Source: RGIG7450 sp045648785
GTDB taxonomy: Bacteria > Bacillota > Clostridia > RUG12999
Direction: 5' to 3'
Assembly: GCA_045648785.1 (NCBI GenBank)
Contig: JAZROP010000003.1
Coordinates: forward strand, 1 to 64,000
DNA length: 64,000 bases
The translations under genes and the position numbers were made by a program. Positions 15,381 through 23,501 of this stretch are shown here, in pieces. Within the stretch, counting starts at the first letter, position 1. Each line of letters opens with the position of its first letter. The notes under the pieces are model-generated. The model worked only from the letters and a program-made list of their open reading frames with translations. It made no database searches and was not told the DNA's origin.

Positions 15381-15527
15381 CACAGTTATGTCAGTGTAAA
15401 TATAATATTTACAAAGAATTTATAGTCAGCAATAAGAAATTACTGACACAGGTATTGAAACGGAAACAGTTTCTACTAAACTCCTTTCATATTATACAAA
15501 CAAAAGATAAATTTTGGAGGTAATGGC

Positions 15528-16760
15528 ATGAGTTTGTTTGGCGGCGTTGTTCCCATTACAGGAATAACTTTTTTGGTATTTTGCATATTTGCTATTTTAA
15601 CAGTTGGATATGCACTTGGCAGAATAACAATAAAGGGTATTTCCCTGGGTTCTGCCGGAGTATTTATAATTGCTTTGGCGTTCGGATGTTTATTTTATGA
15701 TATACTTGACGCCCAGCTTTCGGGTTATACGACAAATGCTTTGAAAATTGTTGAAAATCTTGGACTTATTCTTTTTGTTACATCAGTAGGCTTTATTGCA
15801 GGTCCCAAATTTTTCAGCAACATGAAAAAGAACTTTACTTCATATGTGCTGCTTGGATTGGTTATTATAGTAACCGGTGCACTTGTTGCGGTTGGTTGTG
15901 TGTATCTGGGAAAATTCATGGGCGAAACCGATGTAGAGAGACTTTCTGCAATTATATCGGGTTTATTTGCCGGTGCACTTACATCCACCCCTGCATTTTC
16001 GGCGGCTAAAGCATCTGTTTCAAGTCCGGAAATGGAGCAGCTTGTTTCCGTGGGTTATGGTATTGCATACATTTTTGGCGTTATAGGCGTTGTATTGTTT
16101 GTTCAGCTTATTCCTAAAATGTTGAAGATAAACATGGAGGAAGAACGGACAAAGCTTGTTGGTGAAGAAAGTGTTCCGGACACCAAAAAATCAGAAGGTA
16201 AATTAATTCAACTTGATGATTACGGCATTGCACCTTTTGCCATTGCTGCACTGATAGGAATATTTATTGGTATGATAAAAATCCCGCTTTCATCCGCAGG
16301 TCTTAATGGCACAACATTTTCTTTGACCACAACGGGCGGATGTCTTTTGGCATCACTTGTTTTCGGTCACTTTGGGAAAATTGGTAAAGTGAATGTTATG
16401 CCCCCTGTAACTACTCTTAAAGTATTCAGAGAACTCGGTCTCGTTCTGTTTCTTATAGGTGCGGGAATCTCAGGAGGCGCAAGATTTGTTCAGGAATTTA
16501 AAATAGACTATTTTGTCTATGGTATGATAATGACAATTCTTCCTATGATTATTGGCTTTATTTTTGCAAAATATGTTCTTAAAATCAATGTGCTTAATAC
16601 TTTAGGTTCAATTACCGGCGGTATGACAAGTACACCTGCATTGGGTACACTTATTCATGTTGCGGGCACAGAAGATGTAGCAGCAGCTTATGCAGCTACA
16701 TATCCTATTGCGCTCGTTGCGGTAGTTCTTGCATCACAACTTATTATTATTCTGTTTTAG
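15528..16760 (+). CDS. AspT/YidE-type (aspartate-alanine exchanger family) transporter without RCK domains
   Basis: The 410-residue membrane protein starts at ATG 15528 behind GGAGG (15516-15520). It has two homologous membrane halves of about five helices. Each ends in the family hallmark near a helix break: GALTSTPAFSAAK near residues 148-160 and GGMTSTPALGTLIH near 364-377. The N-terminal GRITIKGISLGSAGVF stretch is also typical. Full-length AspT/YidE proteins (about 540-560 residues) carry two TrkA-C domains between the halves. Here the linker (about 197-230) is short and polar with no such domain. It has its own promoter and terminator beside the glutamate genes, so I infer glutamate uptake or exchange with a pathway product, but the substrate is not shown by sequence. 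Confidence 0.8.
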   Translation: MSLFGGVVPITGITFLVFCIFAILTVGYALGRITIKGISLGSAGVFIIALAFGCLFYDILDAQLSGYTTNALKIVENLGLILFVTSVGFIAGPKFFSNMKKNFTSYVLLGLVIIVTGALVAVGCVYLGKFMGETDVERLSAIISGLFAGALTSTPAFSAAKASVSSPEMEQLVSVGYGIAYIFGVIGVVLFVQLIPKMLKINMEEERTKLVGEESVPDTKKSEGKLIQLDDYGIAPFAIAALIGIFIGMIKIPLSSAGLNGTTFSLTTTGGCLLASLVFGHFGKIGKVNVMPPVTTLKVFRELGLVLFLIGAGISGGARFVQEFKIDYFVYGMIMTILPMIIGFIFAKYVLKINVLNTLGSITGGMTSTPALGTLIHVAGTEDVAAAYAATYPIALVAVVLASQLIIILF

Positions 16761-16790
16761 TCATAAAAGAGAAATATTAGCTATAAGGAA

Positions 16791-16826
16791 AAAGCGTAAA
16801 TCCGTATTTAGGATTTACGCTTTTTT
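16791..16826 (+). terminator. Terminator after the AspT-like gene
   Basis: Perfect 13-base arms AAAGCGTAAATCC and GGATTTACGCTTT with a 7-base loop, then T. Confidence 0.9.
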
Positions 16827-16894
16827 ATAAACTGTAGTGTATCAAAGATAAAATTGAATTTATTGGATAAAGTGGTGTATTTTACATTATGAAA

Positions 16895-16923
16895 TTGACT
16901 AGCCCGGTATATTATGTTATAAT
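16895..16923 (+). promoter_or_regulatory. Promoter of the DUF6062 gene
   Basis: TTGACT (16895-16900), 17-base spacer, TATAAT (16918-16923), 62 bases before the ATG. It shares no extended similarity with the promoter of the duplicated fragment at 2806. Confidence 0.75.
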
Positions 16924-16984
16924 TTCGGTATTAATGATGCATAAATTGATGCTAGCAAATAATTGTCCGTAAGGAAGTGAAACT

Positions 16985-17105
16985 ATGAAAGAAACAATTT
17001 ACACAATACCTATAAATGAAGCGTTGGAAAAGGAATGTTTTTGTCCGCTTTGTGAGATGTATAAGGAACTTGAAAAGTCAGAGGTTAAATATGCAGTGGG
17101 TCCTG
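16985..17105 (+). repeat. Right copy of the 121-bp direct repeat
   Basis: 93% identical (113 of 121) to 2857-2977 in the same orientation, 14.1 kb apart. Confidence 0.9.
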
Positions 17106-17719
17106 CTATGATGGAACCGGATTTCCGTGAAATAACCAATAAAAAAGGATTTTGTAAAAAGCACATTGCAGATTTAAATGCTGAAAGCAAGGCACTTGCA
17201 CTTGCCTTGGTCTTTGACACTCATATTGCCGAAATTAAAAAGATTTTTGACACTGATATGTCGGAAAAAAAGGGACTATTCAAAAAAGGTGATAATGAAG
17301 CAGAAAAATTTGTAAGCGAGCTTAACCGCATTGCAAAATCGTGTGTTATTTGCGAGAGAATAAAAAGCACATTCAAAAGGTACATAGACAATTTTGTTTA
17401 TCTTTTGAAAAAGGACGAAGAATTTCTGGAAAAAGTTCTTAAAACAGATGGATTTTGTATGGAACATTTTTCTATGCTTGCAAAAAAAGCAAAAGAAGAA
17501 TTTTCCACTGCCGATTTTAAAAAGTGTTTTATGCCTATTGCAGAGCACCAAAAAAAGCGAGTAGAGCAGGCTCACAAATATATCAAAAACTTTGTGAACA
17601 GCTTTGACTACCGAAATGCGGGTAAACCTATTGATGCCCCAAAAAACATTCTTATGCAGACAAGCTACCTTTTAAACGGAGAATTTGAGCCGAAAGAGAA
17701 AAAACTTGACAACATATAA
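16985..17719 (+). CDS. DUF6062-family cysteine-rich protein (full length)
   Basis: The 244-residue cytosolic protein starts at ATG 16985 behind AAGGAAG (16971-16977). It has four paired Cys/His motifs: CFCPLC near 18-23, GFCKKH near 55-60, SCVICE near 119-124 and GFCMEH near 157-162. They suggest two metal sites or redox-active thiols in a helical protein. The sequence matches the DUF6062 family of Clostridia; no function is established that I know of. It is a single-gene unit between a promoter and a terminator. Its first 121 bases are duplicated at 2857-2977, so the intact gene marks the right edge of the glutamate-fermentation island. Confidence 0.85.
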   Translation: MKETIYTIPINEALEKECFCPLCEMYKELEKSEVKYAVGPAMMEPDFREITNKKGFCKKHIADLNAESKALALALVFDTHIAEIKKIFDTDMSEKKGLFKKGDNEAEKFVSELNRIAKSCVICERIKSTFKRYIDNFVYLLKKDEEFLEKVLKTDGFCMEHFSMLAKKAKEEFSTADFKKCFMPIAEHQKKRVEQAHKYIKNFVNSFDYRNAGKPIDAPKNILMQTSYLLNGEFEPKEKKLDNI

Positions 17720-17751
17720 AAAGAGGCGTTGCTTTAGAGCAATGCCTCTTT
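17720..17751. terminator. Bidirectional terminator
   Basis: Fourteen-base arms AAAGAGGCGTTGCT and AGCAATGCCTCTTT with one wobble around TTAG. The minus-strand product runs into TTTTTATA, so it mainly ends the GH26-like gene. Confidence 0.85.
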
Positions 17752-17757
17752 GAAATT

Positions 17758-19701
17758 TTACTGAGTTATAAGTACCGTGCTTGTTGCATCATCCCATACA
17801 ACCTTGCAGTCAAAACTTTCCGCAATGGCTCTGACGGGGACAAGAGTGCGACCGTTTACCACAAATGACGGAACATCAAATGAGAATATTTTGCCATTTT
17901 TGAATATGTTACTGTTGCCGATTGTTGCAGAAACAGAGGTTGCGCCTTTAACACCGCTTGCGGTCTGGGGAGCTTCGTCCCATGAAACTGTTGCACCCAA
18001 CTTTTCAAAAATTGCCCGGAGCGGTACCATGGTCCTATCACGGTAAAGTATGGGTTGTTGGTCAAATTTAACTTCATCGCCATTAACCTTTACGGTGATT
18101 TTTTGTGCCTGGCCAGCAGCTTTATTAATTATAATCTGTTTTTCGAACTGACCTCCGGAACTTCCGGCAGCTACAACGGTGAGGGTGTGCTGACCGTTAG
18201 GCAGGTCTGATAAATCTACGGTTGTGCAGAATGGCATTTTTTCGGAATAACCTTTGAGTGTATTTCCGATATAGTAGGAAACGCTTACTATATCCTCAGC
18301 GTAAAGGTGAGCATAAGTGTAAAGATTAAGATAATCTCCGCAGTAAAATCCGTCAGTTACTTCATTATAGGCAAATGAGGAATTATTTAATGTACTATCT
18401 TGAATAAATCTGCCTGTTTTGGTCATTTTCAGGTATTCTGTCTGAAGTTTTGGAGTGTTGCTGAGTGCAAAGTTGTTGACTTCACCGGGCATTACTCTGT
18501 CAAAATGAGCAATAAGCTTAACCTGAGGATAAACCATAGGAATGTAGTTGTAGAATTCGTTTAACCGTTTGATTGCCCAGTCGGTTGTATCTTCACCGTT
18601 GGTGCGGACAAGACTGGTAAAGCCGGATTCAGAAATCATAATAGGTTTTCTGTTGCCGTAACGGGAAATGATATCCTGCACGGCAAGAACCGGGTCTGAA
18701 TTTATACCCGTTTTAAACACAACCTCGGTATAATCGTCATTAATATTGGGGTTGCCCTGAAAATATTTCTGAGAATATGCAGACATACCAACCCAGTCAA
18801 CATATTCATCACCGGGATAATAGTCGTCAACATTTGTATATGCACCTGAAACCTGATTGGGGCTGAACACCATTGCAACATTTGAATTTCTTGATTTGAA
18901 AAAGTTTGAAACATGACGGAAAGCCTGTGCGTACGCGGCAGGATCAGCCATATTAGTCCAAACATCAAATTCAGCACCAAATCTTAAAAATACCGGAACG
19001 GTGGGGAACCCAGCAAAAAGTTCAGAAATCTGATACAAGTTGTTGTCGCCATAGTTTCCGGCAGAAATATCATAACCTTCATTTGGACAGTTAAGTGCAA
19101 ATTCAACTGCAATGCCCGATGAGGCCGCTTCACCCATAATTTTCTTTTGGAGTTCGGTTACTGCTGAGCCAAGCTCGTGATACAGGATAATCATAGATTC
19201 ATTATCGGTAAGTTTATTTCTTGTTCCGCCGTCAGCGTTCACACCATATAAAATACCATTATTGGGTTCGTTTTTTGCACCATAATAGACGGAGGGAATT
19301 CCGTCAGTAAAAATTCTGATCTGAGGGCGGTATTGCAAAACCTTTGCTTGTGCAATTTTCACACCGTCATCCCAACCGAGTTTCTGACCATACGGAATAT
19401 ATTTTTCAAAGGCCTGGGCACTTTTTGCATAATCGCAAGTTCTGGCATAAGCTTCGCCGATGGCATTAAGCCTTGAACCGAGAACATTTAAAGTGTTATC
19501 ATTGAGAGGCTCCTTTTCCATAAGCTCAACTGCTTTGTTACCGTGCTCAATTATTCCTGCGTCATTGCCGGTTTCAACCGCGGAAACATAAGCGTCATTA
19601 ATTGCCCAGAAAGCCTGTGGGAATTTATATGCAAAAGCAACCTGAGGCATGAGCGAAAAAATCATTATAAGTATAAGTGCTGTGTAAAAAAATCTTTTCA
19701 T
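17758..19701 (-). CDS. Secreted GH26-like glycoside hydrolase with copper-amine-oxidase-N-type C-terminal domain
   Basis: The start is ATG 19701 with AAGGAGAA upstream, not a start 63 bases earlier. The 647-residue product opens with a signal peptide (MKRFFYTALILIMIF, cleavage near AFA). A helical, tetratricopeptide-like segment covers about 25-120. Residues about 130-440 form a TIM-barrel resembling GH26 mannanase-like enzymes: VFLRFGAEFDVW near 237-248 with candidate acid/base Glu244, VDWVGMSAYS near 292-301, and MISESGF near 355-361 with candidate nucleophile Glu358. A beta-rich module follows. The last 110 residues are two halves of a Cu_amine_oxidN1 domain (PLRAIFEKLGA and PVRAIAESF motifs), a wall- or glycan-associated module common in Clostridia. 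It likely trims a beta-glycan at the cell surface. The GH26 assignment is by motif and fold, and the substrate is unknown. Confidence 0.75.
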   Translation of the reverse strand: MKRFFYTALILIMIFSLMPQVAFAYKFPQAFWAINDAYVSAVETGNDAGIIEHGNKAVELMEKEPLNDNTLNVLGSRLNAIGEAYARTCDYAKSAQAFEKYIPYGQKLGWDDGVKIAQAKVLQYRPQIRIFTDGIPSVYYGAKNEPNNGILYGVNADGGTRNKLTDNESMIILYHELGSAVTELQKKIMGEAASSGIAVEFALNCPNEGYDISAGNYGDNNLYQISELFAGFPTVPVFLRFGAEFDVWTNMADPAAYAQAFRHVSNFFKSRNSNVAMVFSPNQVSGAYTNVDDYYPGDEYVDWVGMSAYSQKYFQGNPNINDDYTEVVFKTGINSDPVLAVQDIISRYGNRKPIMISESGFTSLVRTNGEDTTDWAIKRLNEFYNYIPMVYPQVKLIAHFDRVMPGEVNNFALSNTPKLQTEYLKMTKTGRFIQDSTLNNSSFAYNEVTDGFYCGDYLNLYTYAHLYAEDIVSVSYYIGNTLKGYSEKMPFCTTVDLSDLPNGQHTLTVVAAGSSGGQFEKQIIINKAAGQAQKITVKVNGDEVKFDQQPILYRDRTMVPLRAIFEKLGATVSWDEAPQTASGVKGATSVSATIGNSNIFKNGKIFSFDVPSFVVNGRTLVPVRAIAESFDCKVVWDDATSTVLITQ

Positions 19702-19732
19702 ACCATTCTCCTTGGATGTTTTTTGTGATTTA

Positions 19733-19761
19733 ATATTACCATAAAAAAAGAAATTTGGCAA
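19733..19761 (-). promoter_or_regulatory. Promoter of the GH26-like gene
   Basis: Minus strand: TTGCCA (19761-19756), 17-base spacer, TAATAT (19738-19733), in the 77 bases between the amidase gene and this gene. Confidence 0.5.
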
Positions 19762-19778
19762 CAATAATCAGAATTTTT

Positions 19779-20282
19779 CTATATATTTTCAGCTTCTCCG
19801 ACACCAAGGATATGAACAATACGGATTTTTTCATAATTGTAGGTTGAAAGTGGACGATTACGGGCGTCATAACTGTGAGCGGAAATGAGTATGCGACGGT
19901 CGCCGCGAAATCTGGGACGAAGACCTGTAACAATCATGGTATGGGTGAAATTCACCCCGTCAAAACTGAGCTGAATAACATCACCTGGCAGAGCATTTAC
20001 AAGAGAGGTATCTTCGCCAAAGGGACCGGGACCGGTGTTGGTGGTGAGAAAATTATATAGAAATTCCACACCCGTCCAGGAGGGACTGCGGTTGTCGGGG
20101 GATATAAAGTACCAGCCAAAGGTGGGGGTAAAATTCATAACTCCGCTTCCGGCGTACAGGCTTTGTGATACAAAATTGGTGCAGTCACCACCAATATCGC
20201 TGAAATCATAGTAAAAAGGATTGCGACTGAAGGCCCAGAAAAGAGCATACAGCACGGCTTCGGTACGATTGTAAGGCAGCAT
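19779..20282 (-). CDS. Putative amidase-domain protein (Amidase_6, NlpC/P60-like)
   Basis: The 167-residue protein starts at ATG 20282 behind GGAGAAG. It matches the Amidase_6 group (PF12671): a cysteine in GGDCTNFVSQSL near residues 31-42, and a later histidine in NFTHTMIVTG near 110-119 that would complete a Cys-His papain-like site. LPGDVIQ (98-104) precedes it as in many NlpC/P60 relatives. There is no signal peptide; free-standing versions of this domain are frequent in Clostridia, also next to spore genes. A terminator-like hairpin lies just upstream (20301-20331), so expression may depend on read-through from DUF554. The substrate is unknown, plausibly a peptide or wall amide. Confidence 0.75.
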   Translation of the reverse strand: MLPYNRTEAVLYALFWAFSRNPFYYDFSDIGGDCTNFVSQSLYAGSGVMNFTPTFGWYFISPDNRSPSWTGVEFLYNFLTTNTGPGPFGEDTSLVNALPGDVIQLSFDGVNFTHTMIVTGLRPRFRGDRRILISAHSYDARNRPLSTYNYEKIRIVHILGVGEAENI

Positions 20283-20300
20283 ATTTCTTCTCCTTTACAA

Positions 20301-20331
20301 AAAAATATCCGCTACATTATATGCAGCGGAT
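20301..20331 (-). terminator. Terminator (or attenuator) between DUF554 and amidase genes
   Basis: On the minus strand, 11-base arms ATCCGCTGCAT and ATGTAGCGGAT (one wobble), then A and a run of seven T. Only about 18 bases separate it from the amidase start, leaving no room for another promoter. Confidence 0.75.
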
Positions 20332-20344
20332 GATAGCTTTGTTA

Positions 20345-21028
20345 TTACATAAACAAACACAGCATGATGGGAAGAAATATTGCCGGTATGTAGTTCATAA
20401 TTTTTATTTTTGTAATTCCAAGAAGATTAAGCCCAAGACCAATTAACAGAATGGAGCCGGCACAGGTCATTTCTGCAATTGCTGCATCATTTAAAAATGG
20501 TGCAATGATTTCCGACAGGAGAGTGATTGTGCCCTGATATATAAACAGGATTACGCTTGAAAACAGCACTCCAATACCCATGGAGGAGGCAAAAACTATC
20601 GAGGAAATAAAGTCCAGCAGAGATTTTGTATATAAAGTCTGATTATCTCCGGTCAGACCGCTCTGAAGAGCACCGACAATTGCCATTGCTCCCACACAGA
20701 ATAAAAGAGACGAGGAAATAAATCCTCCTGCAAATGATATTTTTTCGCCCGGTTTTTTGTTAAAGCGATTCTCAATGTGCTCTCCCAAACTATTAAGCCT
20801 TCCGTCAAGATCCAAAAGGGTGCCTAAAATGGCACCTAAGGCTATGGATATGACGGCAATAAGTGGATTGTTTCCTTCAAGACAGCCATCTATACCAAGG
20901 TAGATTACACAGAGCCCTACGCCTGTCATAACGGCGTCTGAAAGTTGTCTGGGGAGTCCTTTTTTTAAACAAATTCCTATAAGACTACCGGCTATTACGG
21001 CACCGGCATTTACTATTGTTCCGAGCAT
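20345..21028 (-). CDS. DUF554 family membrane protein (YqgA/YdfK-like)
   Basis: The 227-residue integral membrane protein has ATG 21028 directly against the ispE stop and AAGGA eight bases upstream. The sequence MLGTIVNAGAVIAGSLIG at the N-terminus, the IALGAILGTLLDLDGRLN loop and the SFAGGFISSSLLFCVGAM segment are DUF554 hallmarks. About six to seven hydrophobic helices are visible. The family's transport activity is unproven. It is translated after ispE in the same transcript and ends at the hairpin at 20301-20331. Confidence 0.85.
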   Translation of the reverse strand: MLGTIVNAGAVIAGSLIGICLKKGLPRQLSDAVMTGVGLCVIYLGIDGCLEGNNPLIAVISIALGAILGTLLDLDGRLNSLGEHIENRFNKKPGEKISFAGGFISSSLLFCVGAMAIVGALQSGLTGDNQTLYTKSLLDFISSIVFASSMGIGVLFSSVILFIYQGTITLLSEIIAPFLNDAAIAEMTCAGSILLIGLGLNLLGITKIKIMNYIPAIFLPIMLCLFM

Positions 21029-21895
21029 TTAAAAAATCCTTCTTCCTATTGTGTGAACCACAAAGGACTCACACTTTTTTTTCTGCATGAATATTCTGGC
21101 GTCATTGGCAAGTTTTTTATCTTTGAAAATGCCTATTACAGAGGGGCCGCTTCCGCTCATTACACTTCCGATTGCACCAAGGTCGATCATTTCCTGTTTG
21201 ATTCTTTTTATATCGGAATACTGTTTTGCAGTAACGGTTTCGAGAACATTAAACATACGCACGGCAACAGCTTCGCGGTCACCGCGAACGATTGCGGAGA
21301 TGACACCGTCTGTATCAGGATGCTCGGTCAGCCTGTCCGCTTTAAGATGGGAATAAACCTCAGCTGTTGAAACACGGACTGGTGGTTTTGCTATTAAAAA
21401 GGTTGTAGCGGGCATGTCGGGTAGGGGAGTCAAAATTTCGCCCCTGCCTTCGCAGAGAGCACATCCGCCCGATATACAAAAAGGAACATCCGAACCAAGT
21501 TTCTCACCCATTTTGCAAAGGTCAGCTTCGCTGAAAATATCTCCGTACATTTTGTTAAGGCCGACAAGCACGGACGCGGCATTACTGCTTCCACCTGCAA
21601 GCCCTGCGGCTACGGGAATTGTTTTTTTGATATTGATGGTAACACCGTCATTTATTCCGGCTTTTTCAAGGAAAAGATCTGCTGCTGCAAAGGCAATATT
21701 GCGTCTGTCTGTAGGCAGATATTTCAAGTTGGTTTTAAGAAAAATCCCCTTTTCCGATTTACGCAGATTTATACTGTCGAAAAGAGATACGGTCTGCATA
21801 ATCATTCTAAGCTCGTGATAGCCATCCTCCCGTTTCCTTAAAACATCAAGAGTAAGATTGATTTTTGCATAGGACATAATGTCAATCTGATTCAT
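21029..21895 (-). CDS. ispE: 4-diphosphocytidyl-2-C-methyl-D-erythritol kinase
   Basis: This GHMP kinase phosphorylates CDP-methylerythritol in the MEP isoprenoid pathway. I place the start at ATG 21895 (MNQIDIMSYAKINL), seven bases after GAGGTG; an in-frame GTG three codons earlier overlaps that ribosome binding site. The 288-residue length is normal. Motifs: AKINLTLDVL near 9-18, PVAAGLAGGSSNAA near 89-102 (ATP loop) and GSVMSGSGPSVIG near 246-258. It follows radA closely (10-base gap) and abuts DUF554. Confidence 0.93.
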   Translation of the reverse strand: MNQIDIMSYAKINLTLDVLRKREDGYHELRMIMQTVSLFDSINLRKSEKGIFLKTNLKYLPTDRRNIAFAAADLFLEKAGINDGVTINIKKTIPVAAGLAGGSSNAASVLVGLNKMYGDIFSEADLCKMGEKLGSDVPFCISGGCALCEGRGEILTPLPDMPATTFLIAKPPVRVSTAEVYSHLKADRLTEHPDTDGVISAIVRGDREAVAVRMFNVLETVTAKQYSDIKRIKQEMIDLGAIGSVMSGSGPSVIGIFKDKKLANDARIFMQKKKCESFVVHTIGRRIF

Positions 21896-21905
21896 CAACT
21901 TCACC

Positions 21906-23276
21906 TCAGAAACAAATTTTATATAAATTCTTTGTAAGTTCAGAAATATTTTTAATATAGTGAAGCTTCATTTCACCACTATAATTTCCGAGCTTGTTGG
22001 CAACGGGAAGAATACATTCAGTAAATCCCATTTTTTCAAGCTCGCTGATGCGTTTTTCTATATTGGAGACAAATCTTATTTCACCGGTTAGCCCAACCTC
22101 TCCTATGGCAGAAACTCCTCTGCGGAGAGGGGTATTTTTCAAGGCTGAAAATACTGCAAGCATAAGCGGCAGGTCGGCGGCAGGCTCATTTATCTTAATG
22201 CCGCCTGTTACGCTGATATAAATATCGCTGGAACTGATATCAACTGACAGCTTTTTTTCGAGCACAGCAAGGTTCATTGTGGTACGGGAAAAATCTGTTC
22301 CCACAAACATTCTGCGCGGAGTGCCGAATACGGTACGGGTAACAAGAGTTTGAATTTCAGACAAAATCGGACGGGTGCCCTCTATTGCGGCAAAAGCTAC
22401 CGATCCGGCAGGATTTTCCTCTCTGTCCGAAAGAGCCATCAGAGACGGATTTTTAACTTCCGCAAGACCTGTTTCAGTCATTTCAAATACACCTATCTCA
22501 TTTGTAGAGCCAAAACGATTTTTTACGGCGCGAAGTATACGGTAGGATTGAAAACGATCACCCTCAAAGTATAAAACGCAATCCACCATATGTTCTAAAA
22601 TACGAGGACCAGCAATGTTTCCCTCTTTGGTAACATGTCCTATTAGAATAACGGGGATACCGGACTTTTTAGCAAATTCCATAAATTTCATGCAACATTC
22701 TCGCACCTGTGAAACACTGCCCGGGGCAGATGCAGCCTCGGATGAAAACATTGTCTGGATGGAATCGACGATAAGAATATCTGATGATGACGCCTGGGCA
22801 GTTTTTATAACTGCATCTGCATCCGTATGACCAAGGAAATAAAGTCCGTCGGAATTTATGCCTAGCCTGTCGGCGCGGAGTTTTACCTGAGAGCCCGATT
22901 CTTCGCCCGAAACATAAAGTACCTTTTGACCGTCGGCAAAGTTTTTTGCCGCTTGCAGCATAAGTGTGGATTTTCCAATCCCAGGGTCTCCCCCAACCAG
23001 CACAAGAGAGCCTTTTATAAGTCCGCCTCCCAGTACACGGTCAAATTCCTCAATGCCCGATTTAATACGCTTACCGGCGGAAACGGAGATTTCAGACAGT
23101 TTTGAAACCTTTGCTTCGGACGCAGCGACTAAGCCCGACCCGGTTTTTTTAGGTAGAACAACCTCCTCAACCATGGAATTCCAGCTTCCGCATTCACTGC
23201 ATTTGCCGAGCCATTTGGGCGAAGTATATCCGCACTGCTGACACATATATACAGTTGTTGCTTTTTTTGAGACCAT
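21906..23276 (-). CDS. radA: DNA repair protein RadA
   Basis: The 456-residue RecA-like ATPase aids branch migration in recombination repair. ATG 23276 follows GGAGG. The N-terminal zinc finger has Cys12, Cys15, Cys26 and Cys29 (CQQCGY, CSECGSW). Next come Walker A GGDPGIGKST near 94-103, a Walker B strand ILIVDSIQT near 165-173 and the RadA-specific KNRFGSTNE near 252-260. The C-terminus is the Lon-protease-like domain with GEVGLTGEIR. It heads the minus-strand radA-ispE-DUF554 transcript with its own promoter. Confidence 0.95.
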   Translation of the reverse strand: MVSKKATTVYMCQQCGYTSPKWLGKCSECGSWNSMVEEVVLPKKTGSGLVAASEAKVSKLSEISVSAGKRIKSGIEEFDRVLGGGLIKGSLVLVGGDPGIGKSTLMLQAAKNFADGQKVLYVSGEESGSQVKLRADRLGINSDGLYFLGHTDADAVIKTAQASSSDILIVDSIQTMFSSEAASAPGSVSQVRECCMKFMEFAKKSGIPVILIGHVTKEGNIAGPRILEHMVDCVLYFEGDRFQSYRILRAVKNRFGSTNEIGVFEMTETGLAEVKNPSLMALSDREENPAGSVAFAAIEGTRPILSEIQTLVTRTVFGTPRRMFVGTDFSRTTMNLAVLEKKLSVDISSSDIYISVTGGIKINEPAADLPLMLAVFSALKNTPLRRGVSAIGEVGLTGEIRFVSNIEKRISELEKMGFTECILPVANKLGNYSGEMKLHYIKNISELTKNLYKICF

Positions 23277-23309
23277 AATATCCTCCGGAAGTATAAATTA
23301 ATAAAATAT

Positions 23310-23338
23310 ATTTTATCACAAATATTGCCTTTTGACAA
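23310..23338 (-). promoter_or_regulatory. Promoter of radA-ispE-DUF554
   Basis: Minus strand: TTGTCA (23338-23333), 17-base spacer, TAAAAT (23315-23310), 34 bases before the radA ATG. Confidence 0.55.
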
Positions 23339-23418
23339 GAATCATATATAAAAATTAATAAAAAAGGAAGCGGGACAATATAAATTAATGTTGAAAAAGG
23401 CAAAAAAGAATAAAAGAC

Positions 23419-23447
23419 TTGACTTTTTAAAATGTTGGTGTTACAAT
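23419..23447 (+). promoter_or_regulatory. Promoter of the GT2 gene
   Basis: TTGACT (23419-23424), 17-base spacer, TACAAT (23442-23447). Confidence 0.7.
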
Positions 23448-23501
23448 TATGATGCCTTAGTTTGGGGCTTGGAAAAAATGAGGTAAATGGAGGAGAAAGA
23501 T

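Larger units (their letters stand above)
15213..15527 (+). other. 315-base gap: terminator, promoter and structured leader of the transporter gene
   Basis: After the mal terminator (15243-15280) and promoter (15352-15380), the leader of about 140 bases holds several potential hairpins. These are the perfect GTAAATAT-A-ATATTTAC (15396-15412), a GTCAGCAAT/ATTACTGAC pair with one mismatch (15424-15448) and GAAAC/GTTTC (15457-15473). I could not match it to a known riboswitch, and saw no gene on either strand. Confidence 0.5.

Noticed and set aside
15213..15527. Riboswitch (purine- or cobalamin-type) in the transporter leader
   Set aside because: A GTTTCTAC string recalls the purine aptamer, but the rest of the core is missing and no cobalamin box is present.
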